From Zoogloea sp041914405 (lineage in GTDB: Bacteria; Pseudomonadota; Gammaproteobacteria; Burkholderiales; Rhodocyclaceae), in NCBI RefSeq assembly GCF_041914405.1, contig NZ_JAYSDK010000026.1, positions 1-64,000 of the forward strand: a stretch of 64,000 nt of DNA, read 5' to 3'. Every line of letters begins with the position of its first letter. Position 1 is the first letter of the stretch. A program made the position numbers and the translations under genes. The notes under the pieces are model-generated. The model did no database searches. It saw only the letters and a list, made by a program, of their open reading frames with translations, and had not been told where the DNA came from. Below, piece after piece: positions 8,598-16,520 of this stretch.

Positions 8598-8627
8598 CCG
8601 TTTGTCGGTAGCCCGAGGCCGCTTGTC
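8598..8627 (+). promoter_or_regulatory. Two AlgR-like boxes upstream of the minor-pilin operon
   Basis: CCGTTTGTC (8598-8606) and CCGCTTGTC (8619-8627) each differ by one base from the AlgR consensus CCGTTCGTC. Their starts are 21 bp apart, two helical turns, on the same strand, 60-90 bases before pilE. In Pseudomonas aeruginosa the minor-pilin operon is activated by AlgR. The assignment here is by motif match only. Confidence 0.55.
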
Positions 8628-8686
8628 GATAGACCCTCGCGCCACACTTCCGGTTATGCCATCGTACGATCAAAGGAGATGGATTG

Positions 8687-9124
8687 ATGAAGCATGAAAA
8701 AGGCATGACCCTGCTTGAGCTGATGATCGTCGTGGCGGTCGTCGGCATTCTTGCAGCCGTTGCGATTCCCTCATACACGGACCATATCATTCGCGGAAAG
8801 ATTGCCCAGGGCACCGAGGCCCTGTCCGAGGCCAAGGTGCGGATGGAGCAGTATTTCAACACCACGCGTACCTATGAGGCCGCGATGGGTAACGCGACCT
8901 GTCCGGACATCTTTACCGGCCTGTTCGCGGATACCGCGTTTTCGGTTGCCTTGACCGACTGTTCCCAGACGACTTTCACGATCACCGCGACGGGACTGTC
9001 GGCCAAGGGCATGGACGGCTACAGCTATGCCATCAACCAGGCGGGGGAAAAGTCTTCCAAGACGCCGTCCGTCGGGGCCTCCCAGTCCTGCTGGCTGATG
9101 GCCAAGGGAGTGACCTCATGTTGA
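8687..9124 (+). CDS. pilE: Type IV pilin-like protein (PilE minor pilin)
   Basis: This 145-residue type IV pilin has a class III signal: a short basic leader MKHEKG, prepilin-peptidase cleavage before MTLLELMIVVAVVGILAAV, Glu at +5 and a long N-terminal helix. The C-terminal part has a Cys pair (SQSCWLMAKGVTSC). The ATG at 8687 follows AAAGGAGAT by six bases; an in-frame TTG at 8684 is less likely. It is the first gene of a six-gene minor-pilin cluster and overlaps fimT by seven bases. Confidence 0.88.
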   Translation: MKHEKGMTLLELMIVVAVVGILAAVAIPSYTDHIIRGKIAQGTEALSEAKVRMEQYFNTTRTYEAAMGNATCPDIFTGLFADTAFSVALTDCSQTTFTITATGLSAKGMDGYSYAINQAGEKSSKTPSVGASQSCWLMAKGVTSC

Positions 9125-9738
9125 TGCGGGACGGCCGCCGGCCACAGCGCGGAACCACCTTGCTTGAACTGATGGTCACGGTGACCATCCTTGGCATCCT
9201 GATGGCCGTGGGGATACCGTCCATGCGGGACTGGCTGCTGCGCAACTCGGTGACGGTGGGGGCCGAGGTCATCCAGAACGGGTTGCGTCAGGCGGAAGCA
9301 GAAGCGATCCGCCGTAATGCACGGGTCGAGTTCCTGCTGACCAACGACAAGCCTTCGGTAGCCTCGATCTCTTCGATCAGTGCGGCGGGCAATGGCGCAA
9401 ACTGGGCGGTGCGTGTGCTCGACAGTACCTTCAGCCCACTTGCGGATACCAAGCTTGCGTATGTCAATGCGCAGTCGATGTCCGAGGTCGCACCCGACCT
9501 TTCGATCAGCGGGCCGGCCAGCGTGGTCTTCAGCGGTACCGGGCGAGGTTCGAACATCAAGGGTGTGGCCCTGACCGAATACCAGATCTACCGGATCAGC
9601 CGGACGGGGGCCGACCGTGCCCTGTGCGTTTTCGTGACGCCAGGGGGGGGCGTGAAGATGTGCGACCCCTCGGCCACGTCCGGCACTCCGGCCGCCTGCG
9701 CACCGCTGGTGTCGCTGGACCGCTGTCCGAAACCTTGA
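9118..9738 (+). CDS. fimT: GspH/FimT family minor pseudopilin
   Basis: This 206-residue minor pilin has the prepilin site RG|TTLLELMVTVTILGILMAVGIPS and the GspH/FimT domain (residues about 40-170), including LRQAEAEAIRRNARVEF. In other species FimT/FimU primes pilus assembly, and FimT can bind DNA during competence. The start overlaps the pilE stop, indicating translational coupling. The protein has a Cys-containing C-terminus (KMCDPS, PAACAPLVSLDRCPKP). Confidence 0.86.
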   Translation: MLMRDGRRPQRGTTLLELMVTVTILGILMAVGIPSMRDWLLRNSVTVGAEVIQNGLRQAEAEAIRRNARVEFLLTNDKPSVASISSISAAGNGANWAVRVLDSTFSPLADTKLAYVNAQSMSEVAPDLSISGPASVVFSGTGRGSNIKGVALTEYQIYRISRTGADRALCVFVTPGGGVKMCDPSATSGTPAACAPLVSLDRCPKP

Positions 9739-9751
9739 TTGGAGCGCCGCC

Positions 9752-10186
9752 GTGACCAAGCAAGCACGAGGTTTTGTCCTGCTCGAAGCCCTTGTGGCCC
9801 TGTTGATCTTCTCGCTGGGCGTGCTCGGGATGGTCGGCTTCCAGGCTGCATCCACCAAGATTGCGACGGATAGCCGCTTTCGCGCCGAGGCCGCGTTGCT
9901 GGCCGATGAGCTGATGGCCAAGATGGCTACCTCGGATCTCTCCAAGGTGAGGTCCGACTACGCGCAGGGCGGGGCCAAGTTCAAGGCCTGGTACAAGGAC
10001 CGGGTGCTAGGCGGGAGCTATCTGCCGAATGCGACGGTGACGATTGACTGGTCGCCGCCGTCCTACACCTCCCAGACCCTGGTCGCTGTGCTGACCATCG
10101 AATGGACGAACCCCGGGGTGGTGGACAAGAACGCCAAGGCCAGCGAGGTCAAGGGTTCCTACACCACTACCGCCATGCTTTTCTAG
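9752..10186 (+). CDS. pilV: Minor pilin PilV
   Basis: This 144-residue protein has a prepilin signal (ARG|FVLLEALVALLIFSLGVLGMVGFQA) and the PilV pattern LLADELMAKMA shortly after the helix. It starts at a GTG 13 bases after fimT; a purine-rich GGAGCG lies upstream. PilV is one of the minor pilins forming the pilus-priming tip complex with PilW, PilX, PilY1 and FimT/U. Position between fimT and pilW supports the name. Confidence 0.85.
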   Translation: MTKQARGFVLLEALVALLIFSLGVLGMVGFQAASTKIATDSRFRAEAALLADELMAKMATSDLSKVRSDYAQGGAKFKAWYKDRVLGGSYLPNATVTIDWSPPSYTSQTLVAVLTIEWTNPGVVDKNAKASEVKGSYTTTAMLF

Positions 10187-10195
10187 GAAGCGCGC

Positions 10196-11446
10196 ATGTC
10201 TCCGCATACCGTTTTACGCAAGCCTGCCGCGCGGCGTTCAAGGGGCATCAGCCTCGTCGAGGTAATGGTCGGTCTGGCCGTTGGCATGATTGCCTCGCTG
10301 ATCGTCCTGAGGTCGTTCTCTGCGAGCGAGTCTTTCCGTCGCACCCTTGGTGGAACCGCGGATGTCGTGCAGTCGGCGTCCATCGTCGGGAACCGTCTGG
10401 AGGTGCTGCTCGAGGAGGCCGGGGCATCCTTTGTGCAGGGACGCAACGTGTGGGGCTGTACCCTGAAGGCCACGCGGGCGAATACGCAGCTGCTCCCCGC
10501 CGCGTCGTTTCCTGAGCCCTTCGCTGCATTTCCAGGGACGGTGCGGGTGCTGCCGGTGGGCATCAAGAACGGCGGCAATGCAGGCTCGGATCTGATCGTC
10601 GTAATGGCCGGTGGCTCGCCGGCCGGCAACCGTGACATGCCTTACGCGTCGGACCTCGAGAAGCAGGGCACTTTCATGTCCTTCAAGAACACTATCGGCT
10701 TTGGCCTGAAGACCGCAGGGCAGCCTGTCGATGATCTCTTCCTGTCTGTGCCGATGGAGGTGGACAAGCCCGGTGACTGCCAGATCGTGCAGGCGGCCAG
10801 CGACTTTTCCAACGGAACGCCGGTCACCAATGCGTCGCTCGGACTCAAGGTCATTCCGGCCGCCGCTGCAGTCGTTGCGCCAGCCTCATACACGGTGGTC
10901 AAGCTGAATGCGGCTGCGTCGTCCTATGGCCTGCTGGCATCGACGACCAACAGTCCCTCGGCCTTCCACCTGGGCCGGGAGGCCAATCCTGTGTTCTCGC
11001 TGCTGGGTATCAACGCCAACAGCGAGCTCGTTGAGTTTGATCTGCTGCAGCGGCGAGGGGTGCAGGCCTTCGGTGAGAACGTCGTGCTGCTGAAGGCGCT
11101 TTATGGGCTGGACAATGGTGCGAACGGTGGTCTCGCCAATGACAACGTGATCGACGAATGGGTGTCGCCGTCCGCCGCCGGCTGGGACGTAAGCGATCTG
11201 ATGGACGGCAAGGCGGTCACCCAGCAGAAAATCGATCAGATCAAGGCCATCCGGGTCGGCGTTGTGCTGCGCTCGTCTCGTGCCACCACGGCCGATGCCA
11301 AGACCACGCAACTGGTGCTGTTCCAGGATCTGGGCGACAGCAAGAAGGTGACGCGGGATCTGTCCGGCACGGACCAACTCTATGTGTACCAGGTGTTCGA
11401 CTGGGTCGTTCCGCTGCGCAACATGAAGTCCATCCCGAAATCCTAG
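10196..11446 (+). CDS. pilW: Minor pilin PilW
   Basis: This 416-residue protein has prepilin signal SRG|ISLVEVMVGLAVGMIASLIVL and the longer soluble region typical of PilW. Its C-terminal part (IRVGVVLRSSRA, then a YRVFDWVVPLRNM-like end) matches the PilW pattern. It follows pilV by nine bases and precedes pilX by eight bases within one operon. It contributes to the tip complex that starts pilus assembly. Confidence 0.88.
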   Translation: MSPHTVLRKPAARRSRGISLVEVMVGLAVGMIASLIVLRSFSASESFRRTLGGTADVVQSASIVGNRLEVLLEEAGASFVQGRNVWGCTLKATRANTQLLPAASFPEPFAAFPGTVRVLPVGIKNGGNAGSDLIVVMAGGSPAGNRDMPYASDLEKQGTFMSFKNTIGFGLKTAGQPVDDLFLSVPMEVDKPGDCQIVQAASDFSNGTPVTNASLGLKVIPAAAAVVAPASYTVVKLNAAASSYGLLASTTNSPSAFHLGREANPVFSLLGINANSELVEFDLLQRRGVQAFGENVVLLKALYGLDNGANGGLANDNVIDEWVSPSAAGWDVSDLMDGKAVTQQKIDQIKAIRVGVVLRSSRATTADAKTTQLVLFQDLGDSKKVTRDLSGTDQLYVYQVFDWVVPLRNMKSIPKS

Positions 11447-11454
11447 GTCCTGTC

Positions 11455-12108
11455 ATGGCTCCATTTCCGCGCAATTTCCGCTTTCAGAAACCGTCCCGCT
11501 CGACGGGGGCCGTGCTCGCCATCGTGCTGGTGGTGCTGGTCGTGATGATGCTTGGGGGCGTCGCCTTGCTGCGCTCCGTCGACACCTCGGCGCTGCTGTC
11601 GGGCAACCTGGCTTTCAAGCGCGATACCGTGAATCGCTCGACGATCGGACTGAACGAGGCGTTCAAGGTAATGAAGTCCGCGAATTTTTCCACTTATGCG
11701 GATTCGAATGCCGGTTGTGCCGCGGGCGCATGCACCGATGCCGCCAAATGGTTTGCAATGAATTACTCCCCGCGCCTGCTGGAAACTGACGCCAACGGGA
11801 TCCCGGTCATCATGGCGGATGCGGCGACTTTCGATGCCAAGTTTTCGACGATAAAGCCCGTCGACTCGGTCCTCGGCAAGAAGGATGGCAGTCTCATCCG
11901 TTTCCTGATCGAGCGGATGTGTACCGATTTCGGCCCCTCCAACGAGAATGTGTGCGCGGTCTCCGACCGAGTGCAGGTTGGTGGTGATACCCGCAACAGT
12001 CCGATCGGGGCTGTTTCCTTGCCCCTGTACCGCATCACCGTCCGCAGCGACGGTCCGCGCAATACCCAGACCTATGCGCAGGCAATCGTGACGACGCGCG
12101 TGAAATGA
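11455..12108 (+). CDS. pilX: Minor pilin PilX
   Basis: This 217-residue protein has a PilX N-terminus (SRSTGAVLAIVLVVLVVMMLGGVALLRSVDT) and a Cys-containing soluble part. PilX-type pilins often lack the strict Glu5, and here no Glu is seen right after the cleavage region. The ATG at 11455 lies eight bases after pilW. The longer open frame that starts at 11158 overlaps pilW and is not used. The stop overlaps the first candidate start of pilY1. Confidence 0.86.
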   Translation: MAPFPRNFRFQKPSRSTGAVLAIVLVVLVVMMLGGVALLRSVDTSALLSGNLAFKRDTVNRSTIGLNEAFKVMKSANFSTYADSNAGCAAGACTDAAKWFAMNYSPRLLETDANGIPVIMADAATFDAKFSTIKPVDSVLGKKDGSLIRFLIERMCTDFGPSNENVCAVSDRVQVGGDTRNSPIGAVSLPLYRITVRSDGPRNTQTYAQAIVTTRVK

Positions 12109-12131
12109 TGAATCAGAGAGGAATGCAGGAA

Positions 12132-15100
12132 ATGAAAACGTGGGCTTTGCGCCGGCGTCGTTTCGCGTCGGTTGTTCTGAGCGGAGTACTCGCCTGTCTG
12201 GGCACGGGGCCTGTGTCGGCTGCAAAGACACCGCTGGCCGACCAGCCGGTTCGTGTGGCAGACGTGCCTGCCAACGTGATGCTGGCCCTGTCCGTGGAGT
12301 TCCCGACTGCTATTACGCGGGCCTACAAGGGCACGGATGATACTTTCCAGGGATCAAAAAAGTATTTGGGCTATTTTGACCCTGAAAAGTGTTACCAGTA
12401 CGTTTCTGATGCAGTCAAGGGGAATTATTTCAAGCCGGCCGATTTCACGACGGCTGCCGCCCTTTACTCCTGTGCCGGAAAAAATGGTCGATGGAGTGGC
12501 AATTTCATGAACTGGGCCACAATGCAGGGTATTGATACCTTTCGTTGGGCCCTTACTGGCGGTCTTCGGTCTTATGACGAGCCTAAGACTTTCGACCAGG
12601 CACCGGGAGTGGCGCCTTATGGGGCGACGATACTTGAACGAGCCTATGCGTCCAAGCAAGGCAGCTATCTGACGAGTAACTTTATCGACCGGAGCCTTGG
12701 TAGCACGGACCTCGCCAAATATACCGACACAGCTGCAACCGGGGTGACGACGGGCACCCTCGGTATTCGTAACGGCGGAGAAGGGGTGCAGGTCCGCTTT
12801 GGTCTGTTGTCGTCGTCGAAGTGGCCGGATGGGAGTAACGGAACGAGCGGGGCTGCGCTCAATGTTGAAGACAATAATGCGTGTACAAAAAATACAAAAT
12901 ACCCGTGCAAGATGTTCGATGTGCGCGTGGAGGTCTGCCGCGATGAAAAGGTGAATGGCGTCTCCCTGCTGGAGATAAATTGTCAGAAGTATGTCAGTGG
13001 CGATGGCTCGAAGACGGTCTGGAAGCCAGTGGGCCTGATTCAGAAGTACCGGGACAAGATGTATTTCGGTGCATTTGGCTATCTGGGGTTGTTCACGGCG
13101 ACTGATAAGGACGCAAATGGTGTCACTAATCCCAATAAGGATGGTGGCGTTTTGAGGGCGAAGCTCCAATCGATCGCCTCGGAGATTTTGCCTACAGGTG
13201 CTTTTCCTGATGATCCCTATGGTACCGGTGCCGATCAGGGGGTGAAATACAGCGGGACAATCAATTACCTGAACCGATTTGGTCAGGATAAGGGGCTATA
13301 TAAGTATTACGATCCGGTCAGTGAGCTTTATGCTGAGGTGGTCAAGTATTTCAAGGCACTGACACCAACCCCGTCTTACATATCGGGACTCAATACCCAG
13401 CTGCGCGATAATTTTCCCGTTTTCGAGACTTGGAATGATCCTGCTGTTGATGCCAAGTATCCGTCGGCCGGCCCCCTTTCCTGTAAGAAGAATTACATCG
13501 TCGGCATTGGCGACACTCACTCCCAGTACGATCTGAAGAACCTCTCCGGGGCAAGCGCGCCGGCCTCGGGCGTGGATGCCGACATGGGCTCCCTGAAAAC
13601 AGCCGTAGAGTGGACCAATGCCGTCGGCGTACTCGAGGGGCTGGGGGGCAATCTGGGGGTGACGGCCCAGGGGGGCGGCACTGACAACGGCTACCTGATT
13701 GCGGGGATCGCCTACTACGCCCATTCCAGCGACATCCGGACGGATCTCGCTGGAACCCAGAACATCAGTACCTACTGGATGGACGTTCTCGAGCCGAGCA
13801 TTCCAAAACTGTTGAACGACCAGTACTGGCTGGCGACGAAATACGGCGGCTACACGAAGCCTGATGGTTCGATCGGGCTTTTCGACGCGGCCAAGGATAG
13901 CTGGTACGAGAAGACTGCCGCGGGGGCACCGGCTCGAACTTACACGGATACCGGTAACAACAAGACGGCGGTTACCCTACCCACCAATTATTATCCTGCC
14001 AGTTCGCCCGATGCGATGGTTGCCGGTCTGCAGAGCGCTTTCAAGAGCATTGCATCGGGCAGTGGTACCGGTGCAGGGTCCGCGCTGTCTTCTCCGCAGC
14101 TGAACGTGGCGGCGGGGGGGGGGAACTCGTATCAGGGTACCTATGACGCCTCGACCTGGAAGGGGGATGTCACGGCATCGGCGATCACCTCATTCGACAA
14201 CAACAACCAACCGGTGACGAGCACCCTGTGGAGTGCGGCCACCAAGCTCGGGGCGCTGGCCGCAGGGTCAGGCTGGGACAGTGCCCGCAAGATCGCGACC
14301 TTGGCGCTCAAGGACGAATCCAAGGCGGTATCGGCGTCCAACCTTAAGGCTGTGCCTTTCCGATTTGCCAGTCTGGGCGCCACGCAGAAGCTCAACCTCA
14401 GCAAGACGTCCGTCACGCCGTCGGGTGATGATGTGGATGGCCAGCGGGTGCTGAACTACCTGCGTGGCGACCGCACGTATGAATCGACTGCCTCTGTGAC
14501 CAACCTCTACAGGCAGCGGGAAAGCCTGCTCGGCGACATTGTGGACTCCCAGGTCGTGTATGTTGGCGCGCCAGGAGAGGGGTACGGGGACGCCTACAAT
14601 CCGGGCTATAGCCAGTTCGTGACGAGCAAGGCAAATCGGACTCCGGTTGTCTATGTTGGTGCAAACGACGGCATGCTGCATGCCTTCGATGCCAGCAACA
14701 CCTCCAATGCAGGCAATGAACTGTTCGCCGTCGTGCCTTACTCGCTATACGCCGGGCCTGACGACGTCCCGGAAACCAGCGGCATCCAGGCCCTGGCCCG
14801 TCCGACGTACGCACACCGCTATTACATGAATGCGACGCCAGAGGTGCGCAGCATCGATTTTGCCCGGGCCGGCGGCACTGTCGCTGGCGATCAGGGAAGC
14901 TTCGACTGGCGCACCCTGCTGGTGGTCGGGGAGGGCAAAGGCGGACGGAGTTATATCGGTGTGGACGTCACCAGCATTTCATCCTCGATGACCGAGGTCG
15001 ATGCGGCCAGCAAGGTGTTGTGGGAATTCTCTGATCCGGATATGGGGTTCAGCTTTGGCCAGCCGCTGATCGTTAAGACCGCCAAATGGGGATGGGTGGT

Positions 15101-16064
15101 ACTGCTCACTGGTGGTTACAACAATACCACCGGTCCAAACGCGGGCAAGGGCGTGCTGTATGTCGTGAATCCGACGAATGGCGCGTTGCTGCAAGCGGTT
15201 TACACGACCGAAGGTACGGCGGCCGAACCGTCTGGCCTGGCCCAGATCGCCGGTTTCACGTCTAATTACCAGGATTACACGGTCGATTATGTATACGGCG
15301 GTGACCTGAATGGGAGCGTCTGGCGTTTCGACTTCACGAGCAAGACGAATGCGGTGCCGGATCCGACGAAGATCGCTTCGCTGAAGGCGCCTGATGGTAC
15401 GGCGCAGGCGGTCACGGCGATTCCGCGGGTCGAATATTCGGCCGATGACCTGAAGCGCTACGTCTTTGTGGGAACCGGCCGCCTGCTTGCATCGGAAGAT
15501 CAGGGCAATTCGCAGGTTCAGACCGTTTATGCAATTCGTGATGGCACGCGCAGCACGGCATATGGCGACGAGAGTTACCAGATGTCCTTTCCTGCTGGCG
15601 GGAGCTTCCCTGCCACTCGATCGGCGATGAACAAGGTGACGAACCTGATCGAAGGGGCCAAGCTTGATGCGTCCGCCCCGATGGGCTGGTATTACGATCT
15701 GACGGGCGTTTCGGGAAGTGTGCATGAGCGCATCATCGTCGGCCTGCAGACCTTTGACGGTGTCCTGAGCTGGACGGGGTCGCTCCTCAACAATGATCCT
15801 TGCAATGTCACCGGAACCTCGCGTACTTACTCCGTAAGCTATGGGACGGGGCAATCGGTTCTGTATACGACGGTTGGTGGCGTCGGTTCCCCAGTGCAAT
15901 ATCTGGAAGGAAGCGATGGCCTGACGGGGATGCAGCTGGTACGCCTGGGCAACAGGATCGTCATCGTTGGGACCACGGCGCAGGGGAAACTGGTGGTCTT
16001 TGAGCAGACCGTTGCCGAGGCTGGAGATCCCCGTGTGGTCAACTGGCGGATCATCCGCGAGTAA
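12132..16064 (+). CDS. pilY1: Type IV pilus tip adhesin/assembly factor PilY1
   Basis: This roughly 1310-residue exported protein sits at the pilus tip and is needed for pilus assembly, surface sensing and adhesion in other species. The start at MKTWALRRRR follows AGAGAGGA by nine bases and gives a standard signal peptide ending near PVSA; in-frame ATGs at 12105, 12108 and 12123 are alternatives. The N-terminal half has the PilY1 block NFMNWATMQGIDTFRW. The C-terminal half is the PilC/PilY1 beta-propeller with VYVGANDGMLHAFDA, LLVVGEGKGG and YGGDLNGSVWRFDF (a probable Ca-binding turn). The first third (about 12340-13400) is visibly richer in A+T than the rest. Confidence 0.92.
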   Translation: MKTWALRRRRFASVVLSGVLACLGTGPVSAAKTPLADQPVRVADVPANVMLALSVEFPTAITRAYKGTDDTFQGSKKYLGYFDPEKCYQYVSDAVKGNYFKPADFTTAAALYSCAGKNGRWSGNFMNWATMQGIDTFRWALTGGLRSYDEPKTFDQAPGVAPYGATILERAYASKQGSYLTSNFIDRSLGSTDLAKYTDTAATGVTTGTLGIRNGGEGVQVRFGLLSSSKWPDGSNGTSGAALNVEDNNACTKNTKYPCKMFDVRVEVCRDEKVNGVSLLEINCQKYVSGDGSKTVWKPVGLIQKYRDKMYFGAFGYLGLFTATDKDANGVTNPNKDGGVLRAKLQSIASEILPTGAFPDDPYGTGADQGVKYSGTINYLNRFGQDKGLYKYYDPVSELYAEVVKYFKALTPTPSYISGLNTQLRDNFPVFETWNDPAVDAKYPSAGPLSCKKNYIVGIGDTHSQYDLKNLSGASAPASGVDADMGSLKTAVEWTNAVGVLEGLGGNLGVTAQGGGTDNGYLIAGIAYYAHSSDIRTDLAGTQNISTYWMDVLEPSIPKLLNDQYWLATKYGGYTKPDGSIGLFDAAKDSWYEKTAAGAPARTYTDTGNNKTAVTLPTNYYPASSPDAMVAGLQSAFKSIASGSGTGAGSALSSPQLNVAAGGGNSYQGTYDASTWKGDVTASAITSFDNNNQPVTSTLWSAATKLGALAAGSGWDSARKIATLALKDESKAVSASNLKAVPFRFASLGATQKLNLSKTSVTPSGDDVDGQRVLNYLRGDRTYESTASVTNLYRQRESLLGDIVDSQVVYVGAPGEGYGDAYNPGYSQFVTSKANRTPVVYVGANDGMLHAFDASNTSNAGNELFAVVPYSLYAGPDDVPETSGIQALARPTYAHRYYMNATPEVRSIDFARAGGTVAGDQGSFDWRTLLVVGEGKGGRSYIGVDVTSISSSMTEVDAASKVLWEFSDPDMGFSFGQPLIVKTAKWGWVVLLTGGYNNTTGPNAGKGVLYVVNPTNGALLQAVYTTEGTAAEPSGLAQIAGFTSNYQDYTVDYVYGGDLNGSVWRFDFTSKTNAVPDPTKIASLKAPDGTAQAVTAIPRVEYSADDLKRYVFVGTGRLLASEDQGNSQVQTVYAIRDGTRSTAYGDESYQMSFPAGGSFPATRSAMNKVTNLIEGAKLDASAPMGWYYDLTGVSGSVHERIIVGLQTFDGVLSWTGSLLNNDPCNVTGTSRTYSVSYGTGQSVLYTTVGGVGSPVQYLEGSDGLTGMQLVRLGNRIVIVGTTAQGKLVVFEQTVAEAGDPRVVNWRIIRE

Positions 16065-16090
16065 TGGCCTGCTGGTTGGAATGTGAGCTA

Positions 16091-16117
16091 TGCGGTGCAA
16101 TTTTCGCTTGCGCCGCA
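16091..16117 (+). other. Hairpin after pilY1
   Basis: GCGGTGCAA pairs with TTGCGCCGC (one G-T pair) across a 9-base loop shortly after the pilY1 stop. There is no T run, so it is a weak terminator at best. Its right arm overlaps the -35 of the tRNA-Thr promoter. Confidence 0.4.
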
Positions 16118-16136
16118 TAAACTTCATGTATATAAT
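16108..16136 (+). promoter_or_regulatory. Sigma-70 promoter of tRNA-Thr
   Basis: TTGCGC (16108-16113), a 17-base spacer and a perfect TATAAT (16131-16136) place the transcription start about nine bases before the tRNA. Confidence 0.8.
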
Positions 16137-16151
16137 TATCGACTTCTTGGA

Positions 16152-16227
16152 GCCGCTGTAGCTCAGTCGGTAGAGCAGCGCATTCGTAATGCGAAGGTCA
16201 CCAGTTCGATTCCGGTCAGCGGCACCA
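16152..16227 (+). tRNA. tRNA-Thr (anticodon CGU)
   Basis: The gene is 76 bases long with encoded CCA. Acceptor arm GCCGCTG pairs with CAGCGGC. The D arm is GCTC...GAGC, the anticodon stem CGCAT/ATGCG encloses TTCGTAA (anticodon CGT, reading ACG), and the T loop is TTCGATT. All arms pair. Confidence 0.97.
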
Positions 16228-16243
16228 TAAGAAACAAGCATTT

Positions 16244-16270
16244 AGGCCAATCCTGGAGGTTGGCCTTTTT
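16244..16270 (+). terminator. Rho-independent terminator after tRNA-Thr
   Basis: AGGCCAA pairs with TTGGCCT across a 9-base loop and is followed by five Ts. It separates tRNA-Thr from tRNA-His. Confidence 0.8.
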
Positions 16271-16332
16271 GCTAGGATTGCGCCGAGTTTATATGTCCCT
16301 CGGGGGATACGGCAAAAATCCCTGACATCAGT

Positions 16333-16409
16333 GGCGGCATTAGCTCAGTTGGTAGAGCACTGGATTGTGATTCCAGGTGTCACCGGTTCGATCCCGGTAT
16401 GTCGCCCCA
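16333..16409 (+). tRNA. tRNA-His (anticodon GUG)
   Basis: The acceptor GCGGCAT pairs with ATGTCGC (one G-T pair), with the extra G-1 opposite C73 that identifies histidine tRNA. The anticodon stem CTGGA/TCCAG encloses TTGTGAT (anticodon GTG). The T arm is ACCGG TTCGATC CCGGT and CCA is encoded. Confidence 0.97.
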
Positions 16410-16421
16410 AAGAATACCTGT

Positions 16422-16451
16422 AAAAAAGCCCCGGCATTCCGGGGCTTTTTT
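16422..16451. terminator. Terminator after tRNA-His
   Basis: A run of As, then GCCCCGG, a short loop, CCGGGGC and six Ts. The symmetric A and T flanks mean it can also act on minus-strand transcription from rhlE. Confidence 0.9.
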
Positions 16452-16520
16452 ACGTCTGTCTGTCGATCACGCCCGCCACCGGTATAGCCGGCTTGTGGGC
16501 GTTTCTTCCGTTTTTTGGGC

